Shown here: positions 15,554-25,381 of the stretch, piece after piece | Layout: the number at the start of each line of letters is the position of its first letter | How positions within the stretch are numbered: the first letter of the stretch is position 1 | DNA from: Caulobacteraceae bacterium | GTDB taxonomy: Bacteria > Pseudomonadota > Alphaproteobacteria > Caulobacterales > Caulobacteraceae | Length of the DNA stretch: 49,157 nt | Assembly (NCBI GenBank): GCA_947476555.1 | Contig: CANJRI010000012.1 | Coordinates: 1 to 49,157 of the forward strand | Reading direction: 5' to 3' | Position numbers and translations under genes: made by a program | The notes under the pieces: generated by a model | The model's database searches: none | What the model was told of the DNA's origin: nothing | Seen by the model: only the letters and a program-made list of their open reading frames with translations

Positions 15554-16186
15554 ATGAGCTCCCCTTCGACCAAGACGCCCAAATCCGCCCGCAAGGCGAA
15601 GGGCGACGGCCACCTACGCCGGGCCGAGATCCTGGAGGCGGCGGAGCGGATCTTCGTGGCCGAAGGCTACGAAGGCGCCACCATCCGCAAGATCGCCGAC
15701 GAGGTCGGCGTCTCGTCCACCGCGCTCTACATGCATTTCCAGGACAAGAGCGGCATCCTGCTGGAGATCTGCGAGCGGACGCTTCGCCGGGTGCTGGACT
15801 GCAACCGGGAAATCGCCGCCCGGCCGCTGGATCCGGCGGACCGCCTGCGGGCGATGATGGAAACCTACATCCGCTGGGGGCTGGAGCACCCCAACGCCTA
15901 CCAGCTGGTCTATGGCGCGCGGGATACGGCCGGCACGCCCTGGCCGGAGGGGGTCTCGGCCCTGGCGCGGGAGAGCTACGACGTATTCGCCGCCGTGGTG
16001 CGGGAATTGAAGGCCGCCGAGCGCCTGCGGTTCGGCGGATCCCACCTCACCGCCCAAGCACTCTGGCTGGCGTGCCACGGGCTCGTGGCGCTGCTCACCG
16101 CCCGGCCGACGTTTGAATGGGTCGGGCGAGAAGACCTGATCAACGCCACGCTGGACGGGGCGCTCGCGGGGCATGTGAAGGCGTAG
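15554..16186 (+). CDS. TetR/AcrR-family transcriptional regulator
   Basis: The 210-residue regulator has the TetR helix-turn-helix at about residues 20-70 (ILEAAERIFVAEGYEGATIRKIADEVGVSSTALYMHF). A ligand-binding domain follows, of the TetR_C_33-like kind (MMETYIRWGLEHPNAYQLVYG, LWLACHGLVALLTARPTF). The start at 15554 is the Met before the basic N-terminal arm; the longer open frame upstream runs through the hairpin repeats and is not coding. Ribosome site GGTGGGG is modest. It is 203 bp upstream of a TonB-dependent receptor on the same strand and may control it, or itself. Confidence 0.9.
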   Translation: MSSPSTKTPKSARKAKGDGHLRRAEILEAAERIFVAEGYEGATIRKIADEVGVSSTALYMHFQDKSGILLEICERTLRRVLDCNREIAARPLDPADRLRAMMETYIRWGLEHPNAYQLVYGARDTAGTPWPEGVSALARESYDVFAAVVRELKAAERLRFGGSHLTAQALWLACHGLVALLTARPTFEWVGREDLINATLDGALAGHVKA

Positions 16187-16267
16187 GGCGAGGGTTCGGA
16201 CCCCGCTGCTCGCCTGGCGCCAGGACCAAGGCGTCCGGCGCGAGGGGCCGGTGTGGCATCGAGGACA

Positions 16268-16397
16268 CAATTGTCCAAATGTCGACGCAATTTCGCGCCC
16301 TCCGGTAGACGCAGGCGTCCAATCAAGAGGCAATGCGTCGGTCACGTAACCGATGACCAAACCAAAAAAAGAAATTAGGGAGGAGTCAATTGTCCAA
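16268..16397 (+). promoter_or_regulatory. Repeated CAATTGTCCAA motif flanking the receptor leader
   Basis: The 11-mer CAATTGTCCAA occurs at 16268-16278 and again at 16387-16397. The second copy overlaps the TTG start codon of the receptor gene. The first is embedded in a partial palindrome (GGACACAATTGTCC). Two identical sites around one leader look like operator sites, possibly for the adjacent TetR protein. This is an inference from pattern and position only. Confidence 0.35.
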
Positions 16398-19230
16398 GTC
16401 TAACTATGGCCTATCGCTGTTCGGCGCGGCTTCCACGATCGCGATGTCGCTGGCGCTGGCCGGCGGCGCCTATGCGCAGGAGGCGATCGAGCAAGTGGTC
16501 GTCACCGGCACCCGCTTGCCGGCTGGCCTGACCTCTCCGACGCCCGTCGCGACGGTCTCCGCAGCCTCCATCGCCAATCGGGCCCCAAGCCAGGTCATCG
16601 AAGCACTTTATGATATCCCGGCCTTCAAGCTGACCGCAGGCGCCACACAAGGGCAGCGCGGCGTCGGCACGGCCGCGACGGTTAACCTGCGCGGGCTCGG
16701 CGGCGCGCGCAGCCTCACCCTGGTCAACGGCCGGCGTCCGATCACCGCCGACACCAGCCGCATTCCCTCGAACCTCATCGAGCGGGTCGAGATCGTGACC
16801 GGCGGCGCCTCCGCGGCCTACGGCTCTGACGCCGTCGCGGGCGTGGTCAACTTCATCCTCAACGACAATTTCGAGGGTCTCCGCACCAACGCCCAGGTCA
16901 GCATCGCCGAAGCCGGCGACAACGAGGGTTACAGCCTGTCCCTCAGCTACGGCACCAAGTTCGGGGGCGGCCGCGGCACCTTCATTTTCGGGACCGACTA
17001 CGCCTGGACGGCGGGCACCGGGAATATCTATTCGCGGAAGTGGGGCCGCAAGGAGCCCGGCCAGGTTTCCCCCAACGCGGCGCAACGTGCCGCCCAGGGC
17101 CTCCCAGCGAACATCCTGACCAACGGGGTGCAGTTCCTGGCCACGGGCACCAACTACGGAATCATCACGTCCGGCCCCCTGGCCGGGCAGGCCTTCGACG
17201 CCAACGGCGGGCTCTACGCCTTCCCGATCGGCACGCAATACGGGAGCCCGCCCTCCGGCCAGTCGCTGACCACCCTGCAGGTCGGCTCGAAGGGGAACAT
17301 CGGGAACACCACCCTCGGCACCTTCTACCTGGCGATGCCGATCAAGCGGTCGGCCACCATGGCCCGCGCCACCTACGACCTCACCGACAACCTCAAGGCC
17401 TTCGGCGACGTGATGGTGTCCTTCGTCTCGGGCAACGCGGTGACGGGCAATCAGCAGATCCCGAACGGCGTCATGGGCAGCTTCCTGGTGCAGACGGCCA
17501 ACCCCTACATCACCCCGGCTACGCGCGCCCAGCTGACGGCGGCCGGCGTGACCCAGTTCGCCATCGGCATCGTGCCGGTGAAGGCGGTCGCCAACGCAGA
17601 CGGCAACACCGCCTTCCAGAACCGCGCCAGGCTGCGCACCATCCAGACAACCGCGGGTCTGGAGGGAACGCTCGCCGATTGGGACTGGGATGTGAGTTTC
17701 TCGCATGGCCGGTCGCGTAACATCGGGGCTTGGCCCAACGCCCTCCATGTGCCGAACTTCGGCGCCTCCACCTATGTGGTCACCGGCGCCAATGGCCAGC
17801 CCGCCTGCGGCCCGATCGCCACCAACCCGAACCTGACCGCCGCGACCCGCCTGCTTGTCGAGCCGAACTGCGTGCCGTTCAACATTTTCGGCCAGCCCTC
17901 GCCGGAGGCGATCAAGTACGTCTCGCCCGGCACCCGCAGCGTATCGAGGACCACGGAAAACATCGTCGCGTTCAACGTCGGCGGCACGCCCTTCGAACTG
18001 TGGGCCGGCCCAGTGGCGGTGGCCGTGGGCGGGGAGTACAGGGCGGAGGATTTCCGGTCCTCCAATGAGGGCTTCAGCGCCCGCGCCTTCGCCACCGGGG
18101 GCTCCACGCCCTACGCCGGCAAGCGCAACGTGAACGAAGTCTATCTGGAAATCGGCCTGCCCCTGCTCCGAGACGAGGCGTTCGCCCAGTCGCTGGAGTT
18201 GAACGGCGCGGCGCGTCGGACCGACTATCAGTACTCGGGCGTGGTGGAGACCTACAAGGTCGGCGCGACCTGGGACGTGAACGACGCGATCCGCTTCCGC
18301 GTCACCCAATCGCGGGATATCCGCGCGCCCGACATCGGCGACCTCTTCGCCCTTGGCGGCCAGACCACCACCCAGGGCGTCCGCAACCCGTTCAACGGCC
18401 AAGTTGGCGCGCTGATCAGCGGCGGCGGCGGCAATCGCGACCTCAAGCCGGAAGTGGCGCAGACCTTCACCAGCGGCTTCGTCCTGCGGCCGACCTGGGA
18501 CTGGGCCTCGCGGTTCACCCTGACCACGGACTACTACTGGATCAAGCTGAAGGGCGCGATCGCGGGCGTCGGGGTCACGCAGATCCTGCAGCGGTGCTTC
18601 AACGGCGTGCAGACCTACTGCGACGCCATCACCTTCGACAATTCGGGCTACGGCATCGCCCGCGTCGAGACGCGGTCCTACAACCAGAACCAGATCCGGG
18701 CGAAGGGTGTCGATATCGAGGTCAGCTACCGGGCGCCCATCGAGGATCTCAATATCGGCCGGCTGAATATCCGCGCGCTTGGCGGCTACCAGCCGACGTT
18801 GACGACGATCGACAACGCCGGGGTCTCGGTTAACACCGCGGGCACCGGTATCGGCGTCCCGGAATGGAGGTGGACCGTCAACTTCGACTGGGCCTACGAG
18901 AACCTGAGCGCCCAGCTGCAGGCGATCTACACCAACAAGATCCTCGCCACCCCGAACCTCATCGGACCGGACGATCCCACCTACGAGTCTATCAAGACCA
19001 CATCGAGCATCACTGTTAACAAGAACCTGTTCCCGGACATGATCTACTGGAACCTGTCCACCCAATACCGGATCAACGACAGGTTCCAGCTTTACGCTAA
19101 TATCAACAACCTGTTCGACAAGCAGCCTCCGGAGCTGGCGATGATCGCCTTCACCGGCGTCGGCGGACAGTCGAACCCCTACGATCCGCTTGGGCGCATG
19201 TTCCGGTTCGGCGTCCGCGGAACCTTCTAG
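16390..19230 (+). CDS. TonB-dependent outer-membrane receptor
   Basis: This 946-residue receptor has a signal peptide (to about residue 29, cleavage after AYA) and the start of the plug domain with EQVVVTGTRL. The plug continues through VNLRGLGGARSLTLVNGRR and GGASAAYGSDAVAGVVNFIL. A 22-strand-type barrel ends in the terminal phenylalanine required for insertion (FRFGVRGTF). Such proteins import large or scarce nutrients using TonB energy; the substrate is not evident, though the family is large in Caulobacteraceae and often takes carbohydrates or aromatic ligands. The start is TTG, supported by GGGAGGAG 6 bases upstream. A TetR regulator lies just before it. Confidence 0.92.
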   Translation: MSKSNYGLSLFGAASTIAMSLALAGGAYAQEAIEQVVVTGTRLPAGLTSPTPVATVSAASIANRAPSQVIEALYDIPAFKLTAGATQGQRGVGTAATVNLRGLGGARSLTLVNGRRPITADTSRIPSNLIERVEIVTGGASAAYGSDAVAGVVNFILNDNFEGLRTNAQVSIAEAGDNEGYSLSLSYGTKFGGGRGTFIFGTDYAWTAGTGNIYSRKWGRKEPGQVSPNAAQRAAQGLPANILTNGVQFLATGTNYGIITSGPLAGQAFDANGGLYAFPIGTQYGSPPSGQSLTTLQVGSKGNIGNTTLGTFYLAMPIKRSATMARATYDLTDNLKAFGDVMVSFVSGNAVTGNQQIPNGVMGSFLVQTANPYITPATRAQLTAAGVTQFAIGIVPVKAVANADGNTAFQNRARLRTIQTTAGLEGTLADWDWDVSFSHGRSRNIGAWPNALHVPNFGASTYVVTGANGQPACGPIATNPNLTAATRLLVEPNCVPFNIFGQPSPEAIKYVSPGTRSVSRTTENIVAFNVGGTPFELWAGPVAVAVGGEYRAEDFRSSNEGFSARAFATGGSTPYAGKRNVNEVYLEIGLPLLRDEAFAQSLELNGAARRTDYQYSGVVETYKVGATWDVNDAIRFRVTQSRDIRAPDIGDLFALGGQTTTQGVRNPFNGQVGALISGGGGNRDLKPEVAQTFTSGFVLRPTWDWASRFTLTTDYYWIKLKGAIAGVGVTQILQRCFNGVQTYCDAITFDNSGYGIARVETRSYNQNQIRAKGVDIEVSYRAPIEDLNIGRLNIRALGGYQPTLTTIDNAGVSVNTAGTGIGVPEWRWTVNFDWAYENLSAQLQAIYTNKILATPNLIGPDDPTYESIKTTSSITVNKNLFPDMIYWNLSTQYRINDRFQLYANINNLFDKQPPELAMIAFTGVGGQSNPYDPLGRMFRFGVRGTF

Positions 19231-19259
19231 GACACGAGACGATCAAGCCCCGCTCAGAC

Positions 19260-19293
19260 GGCCGGCCGGACGCGGAAACGCGTTCGGCCGGCC
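19260..19293. terminator. 15-bp hairpin with GAAA tetraloop after the receptor gene
   Basis: GGCCGGCCGGACGCG and CGCGTTCGGCCGGCC pair over 15 bp (one G-U) around a GAAA loop, 29 bp past the receptor stop. There is no T-run on either strand, so it may stabilise the 3' end rather than terminate by itself. Confidence 0.45.
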
Positions 19294-19340
19294 AGAGCGG
19301 GCGCCAAGTCGCTGGAAGACCGAGTTTCTAGATGCGAGTG

Positions 19341-19376
19341 CGAAGCCCCTCCAGACAGTCGTCCGGAGGGGCTTCG
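19341..19376. terminator. 12-bp hairpin between the convergent receptor and transglycosylase genes
   Basis: CGAAGCCCCTCC and GGAGGGGCTTCG form a perfect 12-bp stem with a 12-base loop. It lies between two convergent genes and could serve both, although no clear T-run follows on either strand. Confidence 0.45.
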
Positions 19377-19462
19377 TGCATTTGGGCGATAGGGGAAGCA
19401 GCGGTCCACGCGGCCGGCCATGACTTCGCTGAGCCGGGTGGTTTCGACGCTCCGGGCTGGCC

Positions 19463-21550
19463 CTAGGGGCTCGCCCCGGGCGTGCCGGCGCTGGTGGCCA
19501 CCGAATAGCTGTAGCCGCCGCGCTTGAGGTCCTGGGTCAGGGTGATGGGCGCGGCGCCGCCGGCCAGCTTGGCTCGGTAGACCTGGGTGTTCTCCAGGAC
19601 GCGCATCACGTAGTTCCGCGTCTCGCCGAACGGAATGCATTCGATGAAGTCGAGCGGGTCGGTGGAGCCGCCGCGGGGGTCGCCGCAGAAGGATGACCAC
19701 TGGGTGGGCCGGCCGGGACCGGCGTTATAGCCCGCCGTCGCCATGATGTAGGAGCCGGAGAACTGGCCCACCAGCTGGCCGATGAAACTGGAACCCAGGG
19801 TCATGTTGTAGTCGGGGTCGTTGAGCCGGCTCTCCGCGTAGGGCAGGCCGACCCGGCGGGCCACGGTCCGCGCCGTGGCGGGCAGCAGCTGCATCATGCC
19901 CCGGGCGTTGGCCCCCGAGCGGGCGAACGGGTCGAAGCCGCTCTCCTGGCGGGTGATCCCGAGCACCAGGGCCGGCTCGGCGCCGCCCTCCACCTGGGGC
20001 GGGGTGCGGTAGGGATAGCCGCGGTCGGTGAGGATCAGTCCGCGCTGGGCCGAGGCCCGAACGGCCTTCATGGAGCTGTCCTGGTCGCCGTAGCCCCGGA
20101 TCATGTCGACGAGCTGGGCGGCGTCGACGGTGCTGGGCAACACGTCGTCGAGATGCAGCACGAACACCCGGAAAAGGTCCTTCTGGCCCAGGTCCATCAG
20201 CAGACGCGCGGACTGCACCATCTCGTTGGCCTCGAAGGCGGCCTTCTGGGCGTCGGTGGGGACAGGATCCCCGACCAGCGTCAGGGGCCGGCCCAGCTTC
20301 TCGGCGGCGAGCTGGCCGTAGAAGACGGTCTGGTGCTGGGCGCCGGCCTCATAGAAGGCCTTGGCGGCGGCGTCCTCGCCACGGGCCTCGGCGGCGCGGC
20401 CCTGCCAATAGAGGGCGCGGCCGCGGGTGATCGGGGACGAGCCGATGCGGGCGATGGCGGCGAAATGCCGGCCGGCCGCTTCGGCGTCGTTCAGCCGGGT
20501 GAGCGCGATCCAGCCCGCGTAGAATTCCGCATCGGTGGCGTCCGAACCCACGTTGAGGCCGGAATTGGCCGCCGCCTGATAGGCGGAGCGCCATTCGCCA
20601 ACCCGGATTTGGGACAGGATCAGACGGGCCCGCTCGTACCAGATGCGGTCGGCCTGATCGTCGGTGACCAGTTCGCGGGGGAAGTTGGGGATGAGGGCGA
20701 CGGCCTGGCTCTCCAGGCCCTTGCGGCGAAGCCAGGCGGCGCGCTCGAAGGCGACGCCGGGCGTGGCCTGGTCGGCGGGAACCAGCGCGTCGAACTGGGC
20801 GAGCGCGTCCTTCGCATCGGCGCGCAGGGCGATCCGGGCGAGCGCGGCGGGCTGTCGATCGACGGGGATGAGGGCGACCATCTCCCGGGCGGCGGGGCCC
20901 TGCGCGCCGTAGAGCAGGACGTCGGCCCGGCGAACGTGGTCGTCAACCGTCAGGATGTCGGGGAACCGCGCCAGCATGCTCCGCTGGGCGTCGGCCTCGA
21001 AGCTCTTGTCGCGCCACCAGGTGCGGATCAGCGCTGCGGCCGGCTGCGGCTGGCCGAGGGACCGATAGGCGGTCGCCAAGGCCATGGCGCCGTAGGCGGT
21101 CTGCGGCGGCTGGCCGGCGAACCAGGCGACGATGTCGGAAGGCGACTTGCCGGAGGTCTCCACCAGTTTTTCGGCGATGGCCTGGCGGCGGCTCCCGCGG
21201 GGCCAGCCGGCGAGGTCGCCGCGGGCCTTCTCCACCTCGAAGAACGAGAGCGACTCGGCGACAGCATCTGTCATGGCCCAGACGGCGAGCTTGCGGGCGA
21301 TAGGGTCGTTGATGGTGATCAGGGCGGCGCGGGCTCCGCTCACGTCGCCGCGCTTCGACGCGGAAAGGGCGGCCTCCAGGGAGCGCTGGTCCATGGCCGA
21401 GAGCGCCCGGCCGGTGGGCTGGCGGATCACGACCACCTCGGGCGCGACGGCGCCGGCGATCAGATCGCCGATGGGATCGACCGGCTGGGCGCGCGCCACC
21501 GCGGTCGCCAGGACGACGATGCTTCCCACCATAAGCGCTTTGCGGAACAC
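19463..21550 (-). CDS. Soluble lytic murein transglycosylase (Slt70-like)
   Basis: This exported enzyme of about 695 residues cleaves peptidoglycan between MurNAc and GlcNAc with formation of anhydro-MurNAc. It begins with a signal peptide ([20 protein letters not shown]), then a long alpha-helical superhelix and a C-terminal SLT domain. Catalytic Glu is at about residue 536 in [15 protein letters not shown], followed by [15 protein letters not shown] and [14 protein letters not shown] choose the GTG at 21550 because GGAAG precedes it and the signal peptide follows at once. An ATG at 21610 or 21532 is possible. The gene is divergent from dapA. Confidence 0.9.
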   Translation of the reverse strand: MFRKALMVGSIVVLATAVARAQPVDPIGDLIAGAVAPEVVVIRQPTGRALSAMDQRSLEAALSASKRGDVSGARAALITINDPIARKLAVWAMTDAVAESLSFFEVEKARGDLAGWPRGSRRQAIAEKLVETSGKSPSDIVAWFAGQPPQTAYGAMALATAYRSLGQPQPAAALIRTWWRDKSFEADAQRSMLARFPDILTVDDHVRRADVLLYGAQGPAAREMVALIPVDRQPAALARIALRADAKDALAQFDALVPADQATPGVAFERAAWLRRKGLESQAVALIPNFPRELVTDDQADRIWYERARLILSQIRVGEWRSAYQAAANSGLNVGSDATDAEFYAGWIALTRLNDAEAAGRHFAAIARIGSSPITRGRALYWQGRAAEARGEDAAAKAFYEAGAQHQTVFYGQLAAEKLGRPLTLVGDPVPTDAQKAAFEANEMVQSARLLMDLGQKDLFRVFVLHLDDVLPSTVDAAQLVDMIRGYGDQDSSMKAVRASAQRGLILTDRGYPYRTPPQVEGGAEPALVLGITRQESGFDPFARSGANARGMMQLLPATARTVARRVGLPYAESRLNDPDYNMTLGSSFIGQLVGQFSGSYIMATAGYNAGPGRPTQWSSFCGDPRGGSTDPLDFIECIPFGETRNYVMRVLENTQVYRAKLAGGAAPITLTQDLKRGGYSYSVATSAGTPGASP

Positions 21551-21681
21551 GGAGCCCAACTTCCAACCCGACTCTAAAAGGGACCACGAACCATTGCGGG
21601 CTAAGCCCATGGCAGAATATTGTCCCGGTAATTCTGAACGTCGCGACAACAAGCGACATCTTCACGGTTTTTTGCACACCC

Positions 21682-22566
21682 ATGGTCCAGCCGCTGTTCA
21701 AGGGCGTCCTCCCCGCCCTCGTCACCCCGTTCAAGGACGGGAAGGTCGACGAGGACGCCTTCATTTCCCTGGTGGAGCGCCAGATCGCCGGTGGCGTGCA
21801 CGGCCTGGTGCCGGTCGGCACCACCGGCGAGACCTCGACCCTGAGCCATGAGGAGCACCGCCGTGTGGTGGAGCTTTGCGTGCAGACGGCGCGCGGGCGC
21901 GTGCCGGTGGTGGCGGGGGCCGGCTCCAACTCCACCGACGAGGCCATCGAACTGGCCCGCCACGCCAAGACAATCGGCGCCGACGGAGCGCTGATCGTGA
22001 CGCCCTATTACAACCGCCCGAGCCAGGCGGGCCTCTACGCCCACTACAAGGCCATCAACGACGCCGTGCAGCTGCCGGTGCTGGTCTATAACGTACCCTC
22101 GCGCACCAGCGTGGACATCGCCAACGAGACCCTGGCCGAACTGGCGAAGCTGCCGAACATCGTCGGAGTGAAGGACGCCACCGGCGACCTGGTGCGGGCC
22201 AGCGTCCAGCGGATCACCTGCGGCGAGGACTGGGTGATGCTGTCGGGCGACGACCCGACGGGGCTGGGCTACATCGCCCACGGCGGGCACGGCTGTATCT
22301 CGGTGACGGCCAATGTGGCGCCGGATATCGTCTCCACCTTCTACAACGACGCCCTGTCGGGCCAGTGGGCCGGCGCCCTGCAGGGGCAGGACCGGCTGGT
22401 TCGCCTGCACAAGGCGCTGTTCACCGACGCCAGCCCGGGGCCGACCAAGTTCGCCATGGCGCGCCTGGGCCTCTGCGGCGAGGAGGTGCGCCTGCCGCTG
22501 ACTCCGCCGTCGGAGGCCTCGCGCGCCGAGGTGCTCGCGGCCATGCGGGACGCGGGCCTGATCTGA
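21682..22566 (+). CDS. dapA: 4-hydroxy-tetrahydrodipicolinate synthase
   Basis: The 294-residue enzyme condenses pyruvate with aspartate semialdehyde, the first committed step of lysine and diaminopimelate synthesis. The Schiff-base lysine is Lys164 (VGVKDATGD), with Tyr136 in [10 protein letters not shown] and the substrate loop GTTGETSTL at 46-54. Length and motifs are standard. The ribosome-binding site is poor (CACACCC before the ATG). Its TGA overlaps the ATG of smpB by one base, so dapA, smpB and the acetyltransferase gene form one unit. The divergent neighbour is a peptidoglycan hydrolase, thematically linked through the cell wall. Confidence 0.97.
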   Translation: MVQPLFKGVLPALVTPFKDGKVDEDAFISLVERQIAGGVHGLVPVGTTGETSTLSHEEHRRVVELCVQTARGRVPVVAGAGSNSTDEAIELARHAKTIGADGALIVTPYYNRPSQAGLYAHYKAINDAVQLPVLVYNVPSRTSVDIANETLAELAKLPNIVGVKDATGDLVRASVQRITCGEDWVMLSGDDPTGLGYIAHGGHGCISVTANVAPDIVSTFYNDALSGQWAGALQGQDRLVRLHKALFTDASPGPTKFAMARLGLCGEEVRLPLTPPSEASRAEVLAAMRDAGLI

Positions 22567-23024
22567 TGGCCGGCAAGGTCATCGCCGAGAACCGGCGGGC
22601 GCGGTTCGACTACTTCCTGGAGCAGACCTTCGAGGCCGGCCTGGCGCTGACCGGTTCGGAGGTGAAGTCGCTGCGCAACGGCAAGGCCAACATCGCCGAG
22701 AGCTATGCGGCGGTGGAGGGCAAGGAGATCGTGCTCGTCAACGCCGACATCCCGCCCTACGCCCAGGCCGGGCCGCACTTCAACCACGAGCCGCGCCGGC
22801 ACCGGAAGCTGCTGCTGAAGCGGCGGGAGATCGACCGGCTGATCGGGGCGGTGCAGCGCGAGGGGCTGACGCTGATCCCCACCAAGCTGTTCTGGTCCGA
22901 GAAGGGCCTGGCGAAGCTGGAGATCGCCCTCGCCAAGGGCAAGAAGAACCACGACAAGCGCGAGACCGAGGCCAAACGCGACTGGCAGCGGGACAAGGCC
23001 CGGCTGATGCGGGACAAGGGTTGA
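22566..23024 (+). CDS. smpB: SsrA-binding protein SmpB
   Basis: The 152-residue protein binds tmRNA and delivers it to stalled ribosomes for trans-translation. The oligonucleotide-binding beta-barrel is complete ([50 protein letters not shown]). The basic C-terminal tail ([21 protein letters not shown]), which mimics a tRNA anticodon arm in the decoding site, is intact. It starts within the dapA stop codon (TGATG) and its own stop overlaps the next start. The tmRNA gene itself is not in the window. Confidence 0.97.
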   Translation: MAGKVIAENRRARFDYFLEQTFEAGLALTGSEVKSLRNGKANIAESYAAVEGKEIVLVNADIPPYAQAGPHFNHEPRRHRKLLLKRREIDRLIGAVQREGLTLIPTKLFWSEKGLAKLEIALAKGKKNHDKRETEAKRDWQRDKARLMRDKG

Positions 23025-23737
23025 TCGACGTCGAAGCCGTCGAACGGGCCACGGTCGCCGCCGTCGCCCCGCCGGAGGTCCTGGAGATCGGCGGCTGGCT
23101 GATCCCATTGGACGCCGGGACGGTGAGCCGCGCCAAGAGCGCCGTTCCCCTGAGCGCGGAGCCGGACGACGCCGCCCTGGACGCCATCGAGACCGCCTAT
23201 CGCTCGCGGGGACTGCCGCCAGCCTTCCGGATCGTCGACTCGGTTGGGACCGAAGCGGTGCGTGCGGCTCTGGACCGGCGAGGCTACGCGCCCGAGCGGC
23301 CGACGCTGTTCAAGGTCGCGGACGCCGGCGCGCTGGCGGGCTTCAGCACCGCGCCGGTGATCCTGGAGGCGTGGCCCGACGCGGATTGGGCCGAGGCGTT
23401 CGCCGCGGCGGGGGTCGAGCCGGCCGACGCGGCGCACCGCTTGCGCCTGCTCGCGTCGCCTGGTGTGGTTTACGGGCGTGTGCTGGAGGAAGGACGCACG
23501 GTGGCGGTGGGGGCGCTGAGCTTTTCCCATGGCTGGGCCGGCGCGCATGGGATGCGGACGAGGCCTGAGGCGCGCGGCCGGGGTCACGCCGCGGCGATCC
23601 TGGCGGCGTTCGGGCGGAGCGCCCTGGCGGCAGGAGTCGGCTGGGTGATGCTGAACGTCGAGGAGGCCAACCCGGCCCGCAGCCTCTACCGCAAAGCGGG
23701 ATTTCGGCGGGTCTGGGCCTATCGCTACTGGGTCTAG
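23021..23737 (+). CDS. GNAT-family N-acetyltransferase
   Basis: The 238-residue protein has a C-terminal GNAT fold. The acetyl-CoA-binding segment is [20 protein letters not shown] at about residues 180-200, then [20 protein letters not shown], the classic last strand and helix. The N-terminal half ([14 protein letters not shown]) is a degenerate second GNAT lobe, as in several two-lobed acetyltransferases. The substrate is unknown. The start is a TTG that overlaps the smpB stop (TTGA), indicating coupled translation. The 3' end shares CTAG with the convergent glycosylase gene. Confidence 0.8.
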   Translation: MIDVEAVERATVAAVAPPEVLEIGGWLIPLDAGTVSRAKSAVPLSAEPDDAALDAIETAYRSRGLPPAFRIVDSVGTEAVRAALDRRGYAPERPTLFKVADAGALAGFSTAPVILEAWPDADWAEAFAAAGVEPADAAHRLRLLASPGVVYGRVLEEGRTVAVGALSFSHGWAGAHGMRTRPEARGRGHAAAILAAFGRSALAAGVGWVMLNVEEANPARSLYRKAGFRRVWAYRYWV

Positions 23738-24378
23738 CCGAGCAGTTCCCGCGCCCGGCGGAATACCGCCTCGAACATCTCGCCGGTCAGGCGGCCGGTG
23801 TTCGTGTTGAGGCGGGAGCAGTGGTAGCTGTTCAGCACCGTGTAGGGGCCGGCGGCGAACTCCGAGCCGTGGCCGGGGACGCCGGCGGAGGCCTTGAGGC
23901 CCAGGGCTTTGAGGACGTTGCGGCGGGACACATCGCCCAGGGTGACGATCACCTTCAGGCGGGGCAGGGCGGCCAGGCGTGAGGCCAGGAACGGCCGGCA
24001 GGTCGCTTCCTCCAAGGTCTCGGGCTTGTTGCCGGGCGGGGCGCAGCGGACGGCGTTGGTGATGATGCAGTCCACCAGGCGCAGGGAATCGTCGGGCCGG
24101 GCCTCGTAGCGACCGGCGGCGAAGCCGGTCTTCAGCAGGGTGTCGTAGAGCATGATCCCCGCGCCATCGCCGGTGAACGGGCGGCCCGTGCGGTTGGCGC
24201 CCATCCGGCCGGGGGCGAGGCCGACGATGGCCAGACGCCCGTTCTCGTCGCCGAAGGAGGCGACGGCGCCGTTGAAACCCCCGGGGATCGAGAGCCGGTT
24301 GGCGGCGCGGTAGGCGACCAGCCGCGGGCACAGCGGGCAATCGCTGGGCGCCTCGGGCGGGTATGTCGTAGAGGTCAT
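23734..24378 (-). CDS. Uracil-DNA glycosylase, type 5 (UdgB-like, Fe-S)
   Basis: The 214-residue enzyme removes uracil, and in this family also hypoxanthine and other damaged bases, from DNA. Four cysteines placed for a [4Fe-4S] cluster are Cys14 and Cys17 (DCPLCPRL), Cys112 (AVRCAPPGNKP) and Cys127 (EATCRPFL). Motif A is GLAPGRMGANRTGRPF at 54-69 and motif B is NSYHCSRLNTNTGRLT near the C-terminus. Type 5 enzymes have no Asp in motif A, which is consistent with GLAPG. The start must precede the CPLC pair, so ATG 24378 is preferred over the long upstream frame. Only 3 bp separate it from the divergent folK start. Confidence 0.88.
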   Translation of the reverse strand: MTSTTYPPEAPSDCPLCPRLVAYRAANRLSIPGGFNGAVASFGDENGRLAIVGLAPGRMGANRTGRPFTGDGAGIMLYDTLLKTGFAAGRYEARPDDSLRLVDCIITNAVRCAPPGNKPETLEEATCRPFLASRLAALPRLKVIVTLGDVSRRNVLKALGLKASAGVPGHGSEFAAGPYTVLNSYHCSRLNTNTGRLTGEMFEAVFRRARELLG

Positions 24379-24381
24379 CCG

Positions 24382-24891
24382 ATGGCCCTGGATCTCGATC
24401 AGGCGGTGGTAGTGGCGCTGGGGAGCAACCTCAAGGGCGCTTACGCCTCGTCGGAGGCGCTGCTGGAGGCGGCGCTGGAGCGGTTCGAGGCGGCGGGACT
24501 GAGGGTGGCGGCGCGCTCGGGGTGGTGGCGCTCGGCCGCATGGCCCGATCCGGCCGGGCCGGAGTACCGCAACGGCGTGGCGCTCGTGGAAACGACGCTC
24601 GGCCCCCGCGAGGTGCTGGCGGCCTTGCTGGCGATCGAAGCGGACCTGGGGCGCCACAGGGACGAACGCAACGCGCCGCGCACCCTGGACCTGGACCTGA
24701 TCGCCCACGGCCGCACCATCCTGGACGAGCCGGGCCTGGCGCTGCCGCATCCCCGGGCCCAGGACCGGCGATTCGTCATGGGCCCGCTGGCCGAGATCGC
24801 GCCGGGTTGGCGCCATCCCGCGAGCCAATGGAGCGCCGCCAGCCTGGCGAAGGTGGCGAGCGTGGGCGCCGACGCCGATCCGGTGGAATGA
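24382..24891 (+). CDS. folK: 2-amino-4-hydroxy-6-hydroxymethyldihydropteridine pyrophosphokinase
   Basis: The 169-residue enzyme transfers pyrophosphate from ATP to hydroxymethyl-dihydropterin in folate synthesis. The family signatures are VVALGSNLKG at the N-terminus, ALLAIEADLGRHRDERNAPRTLDLDLIAHG in the middle (the two Asp residues of LDLDLI bind Mg-ATP) and LPHPRAQDRRFVMGPLAEIAP. The ribosome site AGAGG lies 8 bases upstream, inside the first codons of the divergent glycosylase gene. folP and folB are not adjacent. Confidence 0.95.
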   Translation: MALDLDQAVVVALGSNLKGAYASSEALLEAALERFEAAGLRVAARSGWWRSAAWPDPAGPEYRNGVALVETTLGPREVLAALLAIEADLGRHRDERNAPRTLDLDLIAHGRTILDEPGLALPHPRAQDRRFVMGPLAEIAPGWRHPASQWSAASLAKVASVGADADPVE

Positions 24892-24963
24892 AAATGTCGG
24901 CTTTGTCGGCCGCCGCCCGTCCTGGGATCGCGGCGACGGGCCGTAACGAAAGAGGAGGGCGCC

Positions 24964-25375
24964 ATGCGCTTCATGATCATCCGGAAGGCGGACGCCAACA
25001 CCGAGGCCGGGGTGGAGCCCCCCCGAGGACCTGGGCAAGGCGATGATCGCCTACCACGAGGAGATGGGCCGGGCGCTGAAGGTGCTGGGCGGCGATGGAC
25101 TGCATCCCAGCTCCAAGGGCGCGCGGGTGAAGTTCAAGGGCGGCAAGCTGGCGGCGGTGACGGACGGCCCCTTCGCCGAGACCAAGGAGCTGATCGCCGG
25201 TTTCACGCTGGTGGAGGCCAATTCCCTGGAAGACGTACTGGAGTGGGCCAAGCGCTGGCCGGCCATCGGTTTCGAGGCCAACGTCGAACTCGAGGTCCGG
25301 CGGGTCTACGAGCACGACGAGCTGGGCTTTTCCGAGGAGTTGCAGGCCCAGGCGGCGAAGGTGTTCCGGGAGTAG
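24964..25375 (+). pseudogene. YCII/DGPF-domain protein, frameshifted in a C7 run
   Basis: Two frames together make one protein of about 136 residues of the YCII-related (DGPF) family. The first (from 24964) reads MRFMIIRKADANTEAGVEPP. The second resumes as EDLGKAMIAYHEEMGRAL and continues with SSKGARVKFKGGK, VTDGPFAETKELIAGF and WAKRWPAIG to 25375. Removing one C from the seven at 25018-25024 restores the frame exactly. The rest is intact, so this is either a recent mutation, a phase-variable tract or a sequencing error. These proteins often sit beside ECF sigma genes. The function is unknown. A shorter frame from 25043 could give a 110-residue product. Confidence 0.75.
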
Positions 25376-25381
25376 GCGCGG

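Noticed and set aside
16411..19065. 884-codon open frame antisense to the TonB receptor
   Set aside because: Long antisense frames are common at this GC content. The sequence is His/Gly/Arg-rich and matches no family, while the sense frame is a complete receptor.
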